From Fibrobacter sp. UWH4 (lineage in GTDB: Bacteria; Fibrobacterota; Fibrobacteria; Fibrobacterales; Fibrobacteraceae), in NCBI RefSeq assembly GCF_900142475.1, contig NZ_FRAY01000003.1, positions 372,001-436,000 on the forward strand: a stretch of 64,000 bases of DNA. The letters are read 5' to 3'. The position numbers were made by a program, and so were the translations under genes. Shown piece after piece: positions 17,901 through 27,288 of this stretch. The stretch's first letter is position 1, and every line of letters begins with the position of its first letter. The notes beneath the pieces are model-generated. The model ran no database searches. It saw only the letters and a list, made by a program, of their open reading frames with translations, and was not told where the DNA came from.

Positions 17901-20900
17901 ATGGCAAAAAAGATGATTGCGTGTGATGGTAACGAGGCCACCGCTAGCGTAGCATTTGCTGTTAGCGAAGTTGCGGCTATTTACCCGATTACACCGTCTA
18001 GTCCTATGGCTGAGCACGCCGACAACTGGAGTGCTGCAGGCAAGAAGAATATTTGGGGACAGGTTCCCCGCGTGTTTGAAATGCAGTCCGAAGGTGGCGC
18101 TGCCGGTACCGTTCACGGAGCGCTCCAGGCCGGTGCTTTGACCACGACCTTCACCGCTTCCCAGGGTCTTCTCTTGATGATCCCGAACATGTACAAGATT
18201 GCGGGCGAACTGACCCCCACGGTCTTCCATGTGACTGCCCGTGCCCTTGCCATGCAGGGCCTTTCTATTTTCGGTGACCATTCCGACGTGATGGCCTGCC
18301 GCCAGACCGGCTTTGCCATGCTCGCCTCCAGCTGCGTGCAGGAATGCCAGGACCTCGCTCTCGTGGCCCACGCTTCTACTCTCGAAAGCCGCGTTCCGTT
18401 CATGCACTTCTTCGACGGTTTCCGTACCTCCCACGAAGTGATGAAGATCGAAGCTCTCGAAGACGGCGTTATCCGTAACGTCATCGACGAAAAGTACGTG
18501 AAGGCTTGCCGTGAGCGCTGCCTCACTCCGGACCGCCCGACCATGCGCGGTACCGCACAGAACCCGGACGTTTACTTCCAGGGCCGCGAAACGGTGAACC
18601 CGTTCTACGCCAAGGTTCCGGAAATTGTTCAGAAGTACATGGACAAGGTCGCAAGCTACACTGGCCGTCAGTACCACATCGTGGACTACGTCGGTGCACC
18701 CGACGCCGAACGCGTGATCATTTCCATGGGTTCTTCGACCTGCACCATCGGTGACACCGTCAAGTACCTGAACGGGAAGGGCGAAAAGGTCGGTCTCGTG
18801 AACATCCGCCTGTACCGCCCGTTCCCGATGGAAGCCGTCGTTGCAGCCCTCCCGAAGACCGTCAAGAAGATTGCCGTCCTCGACCGCTGCAAGGAACCGG
18901 GTTCCGCTGGCGAACCGCTCTTCCAGGACGCCCTGACCGCTATCTCCGAAGCCGTGATGGCTGGCAAGATGGCTATGCCGAAGATGATCGGCGGCCGCTA
19001 CGGTCTCTCTTCCAAGGAATTCACGCCGGCTATGGTCAAGGCCATCTACGACGAACTCGCCAAGGCCGACCCGAAGGCACGCTTCTCCGTCGGTATCAAC
19101 GACGACGTCTGCCACACGAGCCTCACCATCGACCCGAACTTCAAGCTGGAAAGCGACTTCTTCCAGGCCATGTTCTTCGGTCTGGGTTCCGACGGTACCG
19201 TGGGTGCCAACAAGAACTCCATCAAGATTATCGGTAACGAAACCGACAACTACGCACAGGGCTACTTCGTTTACGACTCCAAGAAGTCCGGCTCCATGAC
19301 CACCTCTCACCTCCGCTTCGGTAAGAGCATCATCGACGCCCCGTACCTGATTGGCGAAAACGAAGCCGACTTCGTGGCATGCCACCACACTCCGCACCTG
19401 GAATCCGTGAACATGCTGAAGTACGCGAAGGATGGCGCAACGTTCCTCGTGAATACCCCGCACTCCGCCGACACCGTGTGGGATACCTTCCCGCGTCCGG
19501 TGCAGGAAGAAATCATCAAGAAGCACCTCAAGGTGTACGTGATCGACGCTTACGCCGTTGCCGCGAAGACCGGCATGGGCCGCCGCATCAACACCGTGAT
19601 GCAGACTTGCTTCTTCAGTAAGCTCGGTAACGTGCTCGATGCCGAAACCGCCATCAAGTACATCAAGAAGTACGCCGAAAAGACCTACGCCAAGAAGGGT
19701 CAGGAAGTGGTCCAGAAGAACTGGGACGCTATCGACGCCTCTCTTGCTAACCTGTTCGAAGTCAAGGTTCCTGCTACTGTCACCAGCAAGAAGGAATTCC
19801 GCGCTCCGATCCACGGCGACGCTCCGAAGTTCGTGAACGAAGTCACCGCAGAAATCATCAAGGGCAACGGCGAGCTCCTCCCCGTCTCCAAGATGCCTTG
19901 CGACGGCGTGTTCCCGACCGCTACCACCAAGTACGAAAAGCGCGACCTCGCCCTCAACATCCCGAGTTGGAATCCGGACGCTTGCGTGCAGTGCGGCAAG
20001 TGCGCCATGGTCTGCCCGCATGCAGCCATCCGCGTGAAGGTTGTGGACGAAGCTGCCGTGAAGAACGCTCCGGAAGGCTTCAAGTTCACTCCGGCCAAGG
20101 GCTTCAAGCTCGAAGGTTCCGACAAGCCGGTGTTCGCGATTTCCGTGTCCAGCTACGACTGTACGGGTTGCGGCGTCTGTACGCAGGCCTGTATCGGTAA
20201 GGACAAGACCGACGAAACCAAGAAGGCCATCAACATGGTGCCGCAGGAACCCATCAAGGTTCAGGAAGGCAAGTGCTGGGACTTCTTCGTCGACCTCCCG
20301 GAATTCGACCGCACCAAGGTCAACAAGAACCTCGTCAAGCAGGCCATGCTCCTCGAACCTCTGTTCGAATTCTCCGGCTCCTGCGCAGGCTGCGGCGAAA
20401 CCGCTTACGTGCGTCTCGTTTCTCAGCTCTTCGGTGACCGCATGGTTGTCGCCAACGCTACGGGTTGCTCCTCCATTTACGGCGGTAACCTCCCGACCAC
20501 TCCGTGGGCCAAGAACAAGGAAGGCCGCGGTCCCGCTTGGGCGAACTCCCTCTTCGAAGACAACGCTGAATTCGGTCTCGGTATGCGCCTCGCTATCACG
20601 AAGCATGCCAAGCAGGCTCTCTCCCTCCTCGAAGCCGTGAACGTTCCTGCCGAACTCAAGGAAAAGCTCACGACACAGAAGCAGGACGATGAAGCCGGCA
20701 TCAAGGCCCAGCGTGAAAACGTTGCCGCCCTGAAGGCAGCTCTCGCCGGTGCTACCGACGATGCATCTGTCAGCCTCCGCGACGAATTCGCCGACTACCT
20801 CGTGAAGAAGTCCGTGTGGATCTTCGGTGGTGACGGTTGGGCATACGACATCGGTTACGGTGGTCTCGACCACGTGATGGCAACCGGTGAAAACGTGAAC

Positions 20901-21470
20901 ATCTGCGTTCTCGATACCGAAGTGTATTCCAACACCGGTGGACAGGCTTCCAAGGCCACGAACCGTGGCGCAGTCGCCCTCTTCGCTGCCGCTGGTAAGC
21001 GCGCCGGCAAGAAGGACCTCGGCCTCATCGCCATGAGCTACAAGAACGTTTACGTGGGCCGTATCGCCCTCGGTGCAAACGACGCTCAGGCCCTGAAGGT
21101 TCTCCAGGAAGCGGAAGCACACAATGGTCCGTCTCTGATCATCTGCTACTGCCCCTGCATCAACCACGGTTTCGATCTCAACAGCCAGCTTCAGCACCAG
21201 AAGATGGCCGTGGATTCCGGTTACTGGACACTGCTCCGTTACAACCCGGCTCTCGCCGCCGAAGGAAAGGCTCCGCTTATCCTCGACTCCAAGAAGCCGA
21301 CGATCCCGGTTGCAGAATACATCTACACCGAAAACCGCTACAAGCAGCTCACCCGTAACAATCCGGAAGTGGCCAAGAAGCTCGCCGACGACCTCCAGAA
21401 GGAAGTGGACGCCCGCTACGCATTCTATGACGCCATGTCCAAGGATACCGAAGGGTTGATCAGCCTGTAA
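17901..21470 (+). CDS. nifJ: Pyruvate:ferredoxin (flavodoxin) oxidoreductase
   Basis: The fused single-chain enzyme has 1189 residues and oxidises pyruvate with CoA to acetyl-CoA, CO2 and reduced ferredoxin, the anaerobic link from glycolysis to fermentation. Domains in order: pyrimidine-binding N-terminus (IYPITPSSPMAEHAD), the CoA/transketolase-C part, two 4Fe-4S motifs (CVQCGKCAMVCPHA at ~695 and CTGCGVCTQACIG at ~754), a proximal-cluster/TPP region (GSCAGCGETAY, ~830) and the TPP-Mg motif GGDGWAYDIGYGG (~976). I chose ATG 17901, with GGAGA upstream, over an in-frame start 102 nt earlier. Very strong codon bias indicates high expression. The 3'-UTR holds hairpin modules and a terminator. 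Confidence 0.98.
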   Translation: MAKKMIACDGNEATASVAFAVSEVAAIYPITPSSPMAEHADNWSAAGKKNIWGQVPRVFEMQSEGGAAGTVHGALQAGALTTTFTASQGLLLMIPNMYKIAGELTPTVFHVTARALAMQGLSIFGDHSDVMACRQTGFAMLASSCVQECQDLALVAHASTLESRVPFMHFFDGFRTSHEVMKIEALEDGVIRNVIDEKYVKACRERCLTPDRPTMRGTAQNPDVYFQGRETVNPFYAKVPEIVQKYMDKVASYTGRQYHIVDYVGAPDAERVIISMGSSTCTIGDTVKYLNGKGEKVGLVNIRLYRPFPMEAVVAALPKTVKKIAVLDRCKEPGSAGEPLFQDALTAISEAVMAGKMAMPKMIGGRYGLSSKEFTPAMVKAIYDELAKADPKARFSVGINDDVCHTSLTIDPNFKLESDFFQAMFFGLGSDGTVGANKNSIKIIGNETDNYAQGYFVYDSKKSGSMTTSHLRFGKSIIDAPYLIGENEADFVACHHTPHLESVNMLKYAKDGATFLVNTPHSADTVWDTFPRPVQEEIIKKHLKVYVIDAYAVAAKTGMGRRINTVMQTCFFSKLGNVLDAETAIKYIKKYAEKTYAKKGQEVVQKNWDAIDASLANLFEVKVPATVTSKKEFRAPIHGDAPKFVNEVTAEIIKGNGELLPVSKMPCDGVFPTATTKYEKRDLALNIPSWNPDACVQCGKCAMVCPHAAIRVKVVDEAAVKNAPEGFKFTPAKGFKLEGSDKPVFAISVSSYDCTGCGVCTQACIGKDKTDETKKAINMVPQEPIKVQEGKCWDFFVDLPEFDRTKVNKNLVKQAMLLEPLFEFSGSCAGCGETAYVRLVSQLFGDRMVVANATGCSSIYGGNLPTTPWAKNKEGRGPAWANSLFEDNAEFGLGMRLAITKHAKQALSLLEAVNVPAELKEKLTTQKQDDEAGIKAQRENVAALKAALAGATDDASVSLRDEFADYLVKKSVWIFGGDGWAYDIGYGGLDHVMATGENVNICVLDTEVYSNTGGQASKATNRGAVALFAAAGKRAGKKDLGLIAMSYKNVYVGRIALGANDAQALKVLQEAEAHNGPSLIICYCPCINHGFDLNSQLQHQKMAVDSGYWTLLRYNPALAAEGKAPLILDSKKPTIPVAEYIYTENRYKQLTRNNPEVAKKLADDLQKEVDARYAFYDAMSKDTEGLISL

Positions 21471-21560
21471 GAGGTATGAGGTCGGCACTCCGTGCCTTTG
21501 AGGTATGAGCTCGCTCGCGATGCTCGCTCTGAGGCATGAGTGAGGCCTTTCGGCCTTTGA
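21471..21560 (+). repeat. Tandem linker-hairpin modules after nifJ
   Basis: Three and a half tandem modules of GAGGYATGAG, each followed by a different small palindrome: GGCAC-TCC-GTGCC (21484-21496), a GAGC/GCTC-based arm pair (from ~21509), and AGGCC-TTTC-GGCCT (about 21543-21556). A final truncated TTTGAGGTTATTAG runs into the terminator. Confidence 0.7.
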
Positions 21561-21573
21561 GGTTATTAGTAAG

Positions 21574-21608
21574 ACGAGAGTCAAGAGAAATCTTGGCTCT
21601 CGTTTTTT
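21574..21608 (+). terminator. Terminator of nifJ
   Basis: ACGAGAGTCAAGA pairs with TCTTGGCTCTCGT over 13 bp (one G-T) around a GAAA tetraloop and ends in a T run. Confidence 0.95.
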
Positions 21609-21655
21609 ATTGTATATGTCATTCTTTGACATTTAAAGAATATATATTTGTCTGT

Positions 21656-22039
21656 ATGGATACAATTGAAATTCTAAGCAAATTGGCCTATCTAGAGAAA
21701 TTAGAACGAGAATTTAAAGAAGCTCACTCAAATTTGAGTCCTTCTGATATTTTTGATTTTTATAAAAAAAATAATTGGCCGATTGTCACCGAACTACAAA
21801 CACCATTAGGAGTGTTAACGGTATTGGATGAAATAGGAACTATTATTACTGAAATCAACCCTAAGTTACCCATGTCCGTTGCACAAACGGACAGAAATTT
21901 CCAGGACTACAACGACCTGTTGTCCTTGCGCAAGGAACTTTCCGAAAAAACAGGCAAGTCCGTGGATGTTGTCATAGAGAAGTTTGCAAACCCCATTATC
22001 TTGTATCGAGCAAGCAAGGAGTCCATCCGTGTCGAATGA
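21656..22039 (+). CDS. Hypothetical protein, 127 aa
   Basis: A 127-residue, probably cytosolic, mostly helical protein (MDTIEILSKLAYLEKLEREF at the start) that I do not recognise. I chose ATG 21656 over an upstream frame extension because the extension runs through the nifJ terminator. No Shine-Dalgarno is visible. TATATT at 21643-21648 ends 7 nt before the ATG, so a leaderless mRNA is likely. It overlaps the next small ORF by ATGA, which suggests translational coupling. It is AT-richer than nifJ. A toxin-antitoxin-like pair is conceivable but nothing in the sequence supports it. Confidence 0.6.
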   Translation: MDTIEILSKLAYLEKLEREFKEAHSNLSPSDIFDFYKKNNWPIVTELQTPLGVLTVLDEIGTIITEINPKLPMSVAQTDRNFQDYNDLLSLRKELSEKTGKSVDVVIEKFANPIILYRASKESIRVE

Positions 22040-22182
22040 GTTCGAAACGACTTGATCCGCTAAAGGAAACCTTTATCAAAATCATTAGAGAAGGTCTAGC
22101 AAACAAGTCCTTTGACGAAGGTGAATTTGAAGCAGCGAAAAACGCGGGCTTTTACAAGTTCATTGATTTCAATATATTTTAA
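22036..22182 (+). CDS. Small hypothetical protein, 48 aa
   Basis: The start overlaps the preceding stop (ATGA). It encodes a 48-residue, charged, helical-looking peptide (MSSKRLDPLKETFIKIIREG... ending FIDFNIF). The coupling to the 127-aa gene and the clean amphipathic composition favour a real gene, but there is no recognisable family and the length is marginal. It could be the 3' part of a formerly longer single gene broken by a frame change. Confidence 0.45.
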   Translation: MSSKRLDPLKETFIKIIREGLANKSFDEGEFEAAKNAGFYKFIDFNIF

Positions 22183-22334
22183 GAGCTACTTCACCGTCCT
22201 GCCACATTCGCGTTAGGCCTCCAGCCACTTGCAGCTATACTGCTTAGTGGCTATGGTCCCCTTTAGGGGAGATAGCGAGCCTGCGAAGCGTGACCCCTTG
22301 TGGGAGAGACTTGCCGAGACAATGCCGCGGACAC

Positions 22335-22366
22335 CTCATTTTTTTTCAAAAAAAATGAGTTTTTTT
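22335..22366 (+). terminator. Putative terminator upstream of tRNA-Asp
   Basis: CTCATTTTTTTT pairs with AAAAAAAATGAG and a T run follows. The spacer from 22183 to 22334 shows only small GC palindromes (GTCCCCTTTAGGGGA) and no coding frame. Confidence 0.55.
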
Positions 22367-22378
22367 CGCCAACATCCC

Positions 22379-22407
22379 TTGACAGCGGAATTATTTCTTT
22401 TTATATT
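22379..22407 (+). promoter_or_regulatory. Strong sigma70-type promoter for tRNA-Asp
   Basis: A perfect TTGACA (22379-22384), a 17-nt spacer and TATATT (22402-22407) continue as TGGCTCG. The mature tRNA starts 44 nt after the -10 box. Confidence 0.8.
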
Positions 22408-22450
22408 TGGCTCGTTCGGTTAGGAAACTGACCAAACAAAACAAACTACT

Positions 22451-22526
22451 GGGGTGGTAGCTCAATTTTGGTTAGAGCACCGGCCTGTCACGCCGGAGGT
22501 TGCGAGTTCAAGCCTCGTCTATCCCG
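22451..22526 (+). tRNA. tRNA-Asp (GTC)
   Basis: A 76-nt cloverleaf with acceptor GGGGTGG/CTATCCC (two G-T pairs), anticodon stem CCGGC/GCCGG and loop CTGTCAC giving anticodon GTC, and T loop TTCAAGC. CCA is not encoded. It is identical to the copy at 31237-31312. Confidence 0.97.
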
Positions 22527-22528
22527 CT

Positions 22529-22558
22529 AAAAAAGCCTCTCGAAAGAGAGGCTTTTTA
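22529..22558 (+). terminator. Terminator of tRNA-Asp
   Basis: GCCTCTC pairs with GAGAGGC around GAAA, preceded by six A and followed by five T. Confidence 0.92.
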
Positions 22559-22622
22559 GTTTTTATTCCATCCGCTCCCCTCCTTTATAATTCTATAATT
22601 TGGTTTGTACTTAGGAGGATAT

Positions 22623-25600
22623 ATGCGTCAGCGATTCCACGCCATATTTCTTTTTTTATCAGTTTCGGCCCTATCCGTCGCTTTTTGGGGATGCAGTGCG
22701 AAAAACAGTTCCGACGCCGAATATATAGATGAAGACTACTCTTCGGAATACGACGATTTTTCAAGTAGCTCCGTTGATTCGCCCGATAGCACATCCAGTT
22801 CTAGCGGACAAAAGACAAGCTCTTCGGCCGAGTCCTCCTCCTCTTTAACGTCTAGTTCCTCCGAGGAATATGACTCTCCCAAGACTTCTGCATACATCGA
22901 TTCTATTTACGATTCCAGGAGCAGCAAGACTTACAAGACCGTACAAATCGGGTCGAATGTCTGGCTTGCCCAAAACTTGTCTTACAAGACGAACAAGAGC
23001 AAGTGCTACGATGACCGCCTGGAAAATTGTGAAGTATTCGGACGCATGTACAAGGTCTATTCCGATAGTGTTTGTCCTACCGGTTTCAGCCTGCCAACCA
23101 AGGAAAACTGGGAATCTCTCATCAAGATTGCAGGTTCGACCGGGCTGCTAAAAACAAGTCGCTATTGGGAAAAATCCGACAAGGGTAAAAGAGGTAACGA
23201 TTCCCTGGGCTTGTCGCTTGTACCCGGAGGCCTCTGCAGGGAAGACAAGTGCGCAAAGTTAAACAAGTACGCTTACTACGCCATCAAGGATTCCGCAAGC
23301 GCCGTTTACGAAGTCAGCTACGAAAACGACTCCCTCGTGCTCAGGTCCAAGAAAGATTTTGCAGATTCCATCTATGTTTCGGTGCGTTGCATCAAGGCCG
23401 CATCGAGCGTGCAGACCGCAAAAGAACTCCAGGCGAACTGCAACAACGGAGATTCGACTTTTGTCATAGACGAAAGGACTCCTTATAAGTGCAAGTATTC
23501 TCAGTGGCATAAGGTGCGGGACACTCGCCCCGATAGTTGCAACAAGGAACTTGCAACGACGATCTACAATAATACCCTTTACACTTGCAAGTCAGGGATT
23601 TGGGGAACATATTCCTCTCTCGATTTTGAAATCGGCTTCTGCAGCGAAGCGAACAAGGGCGAGACATACGACCTGTTCGGAAAGGCCTACATCAGCAACG
23701 ACAGTCTAGAATGGCGCTCACTGTCCATTGCGGAAGCGAAGGGAGCCTGCAAAAACAAGTATGCCACCGAAATCGTTTCTTTTGAAGGCGACAAATATGT
23801 TTGCGAAAATGAACAATGGCGAAGGGTTATCTACCCCGAAACAAAAGTGGGACTCTGTACCGAAGAAATGGCTGGAGATACGGTTGTTCAGTTTACTGGA
23901 CGAGCCGCCTCTGCCGGTGGCATCGATGTCGCGTATTTCGAAGTAAAATTCTTTGTTTGTAAAGACAAACAGTGGCGCGAGGCGACTAATGACGATGAAG
24001 TTTTTGGTACTTGCGATTCCAAGAGAAACGGCGATGTCGTGCAGAAACCTTCAGTTGCTACCGACAAAAACACGTGGCCTCGCTATGCCTGTGAAAACGG
24101 CAAATGGCGCCTTGCTACCACCATCGAAAAATATGCTGGAGTCTGCACCAGTAAAATTCAGGATTCCGTAACAATGGCCGCAGGTTACCATGTCTATTGC
24201 GACAAGGGCTCATGGCGTATGGCAACCCCCGAGGAATTCTACGGAGCATGCACCAAGGCTCTGCAGGACGAATATTACGATGATTCTACGAAATACATTT
24301 GCGACAACCTTGTATGGCGTAAGCTGGATCCGCCGCCCACAGGAACGACAGAATATTGTACCTCCAAGAACGAGGGTGATAAATTCACCCGCAAGACATC
24401 CGTCACGACCCTGCGCTATTACTGCCACAACTACAAATGGACGCCGGTAACGGAACTTGAATACAGGATCGGTATCTGCGAGCAGGATTCGTTGGGAAAG
24501 AAAGTCAGCGTATCCCCTGATTCGTCATCTTACGAATGCGTCAAGTTAAGCAACGGAGACTATTGGTGGAAACAGCTGACCATCGAAGAAGAATTTGGCA
24601 TCAAGTGTGACATGGATTATCAGGATACTGTTCGCCTGAACCAAGTCTGCACAGACGGAGCATGGCGGCAACTGTCGTCCCTTGAAAAGAGTATCGGACT
24701 TTGCACTAAAACCCAAGTTGGGAAAATGACCCAAAAATCATCCAGCTACTACGAATGTCGCGCCAACGGGTGGACCACGGTCTCCAGGGAGTATTATGAG
24801 CTAGGCAAATGCTCCTCGGAAAACGAAGACTTTGCCGGACGGGCCGGCAGCGTCATCTATTTCTGTAATAGCGGATCCTGGAAAGAAGCCGACGAAATCA
24901 CGGATCTTACCAAATGCTATTCATACAACCAAAACCATTATGCGGCCTATAAGGGAAACATCTACCGGTGCGACGCCCGTACAAACCGTCAAAAATTGCA
25001 ATGGGAATTCGAAGGCGACATTACCATAAAGTATGGCCTTTGCACTTCCGATAGAGTTTACAAGAGTGTCGCTTACAATGACAGTTTCTATGTCTGCATG
25101 TGGAGGGGCTGGCAGGCCGCCAATCTTGAGGAAGCCCTGAAATCATTCAGTGGTAACGAGGCAAATGTCTACGGTCAGAAGTACGTGCGCAGTGGAAACT
25201 CCTGGGCGCCGGTTTACGGAACCATGACCGACTCGCGCGATAAAAAATCCTACAGGACGATCTACATTGAAAACGAAACTTTCATGGTGGACAACCTGAA
25301 TTATGCCACTCCTGGTAGTAAATGCTACCTGGACGCCGAACGCTATTGCGGAGACGACTATGGCTACGGAAGGTTCTACACCTGGGAACAGGCCCAAAAG
25401 GCGTGTCCAACCGGTTGGCACTTGCCCAGTTATACTGAATACAAAAAAATCGTAGGAAGCAAGCTTGAGTTATACATAATTGACCCAAGCACATGGCAAA
25501 TCAATCAGCAACCAACCAATTTCATCAGCGGACTGGAATACAAGGGAACGGGTGTCTACTACAACGGAACCTTCAACTACGAAAAACTTTATACGGCATT

Positions 25601-25781
25601 ATGGATTGCCGAAGAAGATGGTTCCGCAAACGGCTTTGTCGACTGCCGTAGTTCGCAGAATCCATGCAGCAATATCTTTGGAACATCTACCGTTCCTGCA
25701 TCTTATGACGAGTCTAGTCGGCCCACGGTTTACGTGAACGCCAAGGACAATTATGCAAATGTCCGCTGCATCAAGGACTAA
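22623..25781 (+). CDS. Large lipoprotein: FISUMP - ~15 Cys-repeat units - FISUMP
   Basis: The 1052-residue protein starts at ATG 22623, preceded by AGGAGGAT. The lipobox is AFWGC followed by SAKNSS, then a Ser-rich linker to ~85. A first FISUMP-like domain (~95-255: TYKTVQIGSNVWLAQNLSY, CPTGFSLPTKENWESL, SVRCIKA) is followed by about 15 divergent units of ~45-55 residues, each with one Cys near its start and a second in the pattern Y-x-C-x-x-x-x-W (YVCENEQWRR, YACENGKWRL, YICDNLVWRK). A second FISUMP domain closes the protein (SYRTIYIENETFMVDNLNY, CPTGWHLPSYTEY, NVRCIKD). The architecture suggests a long disulfide-stapled stalk presenting two FISUMP heads (inferred). Ligand unknown. Confidence 0.9.
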   Translation: MRQRFHAIFLFLSVSALSVAFWGCSAKNSSDAEYIDEDYSSEYDDFSSSSVDSPDSTSSSSGQKTSSSAESSSSLTSSSSEEYDSPKTSAYIDSIYDSRSSKTYKTVQIGSNVWLAQNLSYKTNKSKCYDDRLENCEVFGRMYKVYSDSVCPTGFSLPTKENWESLIKIAGSTGLLKTSRYWEKSDKGKRGNDSLGLSLVPGGLCREDKCAKLNKYAYYAIKDSASAVYEVSYENDSLVLRSKKDFADSIYVSVRCIKAASSVQTAKELQANCNNGDSTFVIDERTPYKCKYSQWHKVRDTRPDSCNKELATTIYNNTLYTCKSGIWGTYSSLDFEIGFCSEANKGETYDLFGKAYISNDSLEWRSLSIAEAKGACKNKYATEIVSFEGDKYVCENEQWRRVIYPETKVGLCTEEMAGDTVVQFTGRAASAGGIDVAYFEVKFFVCKDKQWREATNDDEVFGTCDSKRNGDVVQKPSVATDKNTWPRYACENGKWRLATTIEKYAGVCTSKIQDSVTMAAGYHVYCDKGSWRMATPEEFYGACTKALQDEYYDDSTKYICDNLVWRKLDPPPTGTTEYCTSKNEGDKFTRKTSVTTLRYYCHNYKWTPVTELEYRIGICEQDSLGKKVSVSPDSSSYECVKLSNGDYWWKQLTIEEEFGIKCDMDYQDTVRLNQVCTDGAWRQLSSLEKSIGLCTKTQVGKMTQKSSSYYECRANGWTTVSREYYELGKCSSENEDFAGRAGSVIYFCNSGSWKEADEITDLTKCYSYNQNHYAAYKGNIYRCDARTNRQKLQWEFEGDITIKYGLCTSDRVYKSVAYNDSFYVCMWRGWQAANLEEALKSFSGNEANVYGQKYVRSGNSWAPVYGTMTDSRDKKSYRTIYIENETFMVDNLNYATPGSKCYLDAERYCGDDYGYGRFYTWEQAQKACPTGWHLPSYTEYKKIVGSKLELYIIDPSTWQINQQPTNFISGLEYKGTGVYYNGTFNYEKLYTALWIAEEDGSANGFVDCRSSQNPCSNIFGTSTVPASYDESSRPTVYVNAKDNYANVRCIKD

Positions 25782-25789
25782 AGGGATGC

Positions 25790-25808
25790 CGGGGCGTCAC
25801 ACGCCCCG
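25790..25808. terminator. GC hairpin between convergent genes
   Basis: CGGGGCGT pairs with ACGCCCCG around CAC. There is no T run, so termination efficiency is uncertain. It sits in the 34-bp gap between convergent stop codons. Confidence 0.5.
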
Positions 25809-25815
25809 AACAAAG

Positions 25816-27177
25816 CTACGCCATCAATTTTTCTAGATCCGCGACGGTCCTAGGAATGTTTTGCGAAATGTTCCTGAAACCGTCCTTGGTAATCAGCAGG
25901 TCGTCCTCGATGCGGATGCCGATTTTTTCGCGGTATTTCTTGCCGTCGATAGTCGCCTCAAATTCACCGTAGAGGCCGGGTTCGCAAGAAATCAGCATTC
26001 CCGGACGCAAAACGGTTTCAAGCGAGCGGGTGCCGGGTTCACCTTCGTGAATCTGTTCACCGATGAAATGACTTACGCCGTGCGGGCGCTTGTCGTAAAG
26101 CAACTTGAATTTACCCTTGCACCCTTTGACCAACCGGGCCTCCAGTTCGCGTATGATAAAGTCCCAGGGAATGTTCCCGATTTCTTTGAGGGGCACTCCA
26201 GGGCGTACGGCCTTCTGGTATTCCGCGGCGGAGTCAAGGACGATTTCGTACAACATTTTTTGAAGCGGATTGAATTTGCCGCTCACCGGAATTGTGCGGG
26301 AAATGTCGCTGTGGAGAGTCCCGATGCGGATGCCGAAATCTAGGAGCACCAGCTCCCCCGCCTTAAGGGGTTCGTCTTTTTTCACGTAATGGAGACAGCA
26401 GGCGTTCTCGCCTCCGGCGACGATTGTCGGGAAAGCGAGATCGCCGTCACTTGCGCGCTGCATCTCGTAGTCGAGGGCAAGGCCCAAGGCGCGTTCATTC
26501 TTGAAAGAGGACATGTTCGCGAGGATCGTGCGGAACGCATGGTCCGTTACAGCCTGCGCCGCTTCGGCGTCCTTGATGCGTTCGGGTTCGAGCGGCAGTC
26601 TTAGCGACCAGTGGAGGGCCGCTGCACTCTTGAGTTTGATACCCGTGGGCTTAAGCGCCTTGAGCAACTGATGCCTGAACCGGTCGTTGTGGTCTTCCTT
26701 GAATTTTTCGAAGAAATACGCATAGGCATACGAGCCCTTGGGAAGTTTCCTTGCGCGGGCCACCACCGTATCCATCAATTCATCTACGGGGCGCACGTCC
26801 TTGATTCCTGTGATGCGGGCGACTTCGTTATTGTCTTCCAGATACCCGAGGCGTTTGCCGTTCCAGAATTCCTTGAACGGATCTTTCGGAGGAACGAACA
26901 GGATTTCGTCGTTGGTTTTCGGATCGAGCAAGAGGTAACACCCCGGCTGGTTTATTCCCGTAAGATACAGGAAGGCGGGTTCCTGTACCATCTTGTTCCA
27001 GGTCTGCACGAACGCTTCTTCGCTTCCCGGTTCAATGGGCATTCCGGCAATCACGAAAAAGGAGTCCAGTTCCTTGAGCATGGCCTTGCGGCGTTTTTTG
27101 TATAAATTCTTGGCATTATAGAGCGAAGATTCGATAAAGACCTGAGAATAGGGTCTGGAGCAAGTGTTTACAACCAT
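25816..27177 (-). CDS. M24B Xaa-Pro aminopeptidase
   Basis: This pita-bread metallopeptidase removes N-terminal residues before proline. From ATG 27177 (GAGGA just upstream) the protein has 453 residues. The N-terminal creatinase-like domain spans ~15-190, and the catalytic domain holds the expected dimetal ligands: the two Asp in LLDFGIRIGTLHSDISRT, HGVSHFIGEQIHEG, SCEPGLYGEF and IRIEDDLLIT. An in-frame start 42 nt upstream (27219) has a poorer ribosome site. It is transcribed alone and is convergent with the large lipoprotein. Likely cytosolic with a housekeeping role in peptide turnover. PepP is the closest named enzyme, but the exact subgroup is not certain. Confidence 0.92.
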   Translation of the reverse strand: MVVNTCSRPYSQVFIESSLYNAKNLYKKRRKAMLKELDSFFVIAGMPIEPGSEEAFVQTWNKMVQEPAFLYLTGINQPGCYLLLDPKTNDEILFVPPKDPFKEFWNGKRLGYLEDNNEVARITGIKDVRPVDELMDTVVARARKLPKGSYAYAYFFEKFKEDHNDRFRHQLLKALKPTGIKLKSAAALHWSLRLPLEPERIKDAEAAQAVTDHAFRTILANMSSFKNERALGLALDYEMQRASDGDLAFPTIVAGGENACCLHYVKKDEPLKAGELVLLDFGIRIGTLHSDISRTIPVSGKFNPLQKMLYEIVLDSAAEYQKAVRPGVPLKEIGNIPWDFIIRELEARLVKGCKGKFKLLYDKRPHGVSHFIGEQIHEGEPGTRSLETVLRPGMLISCEPGLYGEFEATIDGKKYREKIGIRIEDDLLITKDGFRNISQNIPRTVADLEKLMA

Positions 27178-27288
27178 ATTATCCTCAAAAAAGGTGTTTT
27201 TTCGCAATAAATTTACCATTTTTGTTCCCTTTTCGGCTCAAATTATTATAGATTTTAGGCATCACAGACTAGAATGGAGCCTGATTAA

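Noticed and set aside
17871-21632. 1253-codon open frame antisense to nifJ
   Set aside because: Same cause: extreme codon bias of a highly expressed gene. The translation is His/Val/Glu-rich without domain signatures and runs through the nifJ terminator.
22183-22334. Possible third small gene or rRNA fragment before tRNA-Asp
   Set aside because: No start with a ribosome site and no rRNA-like conserved segment was recognised; only small GC palindromes are seen.
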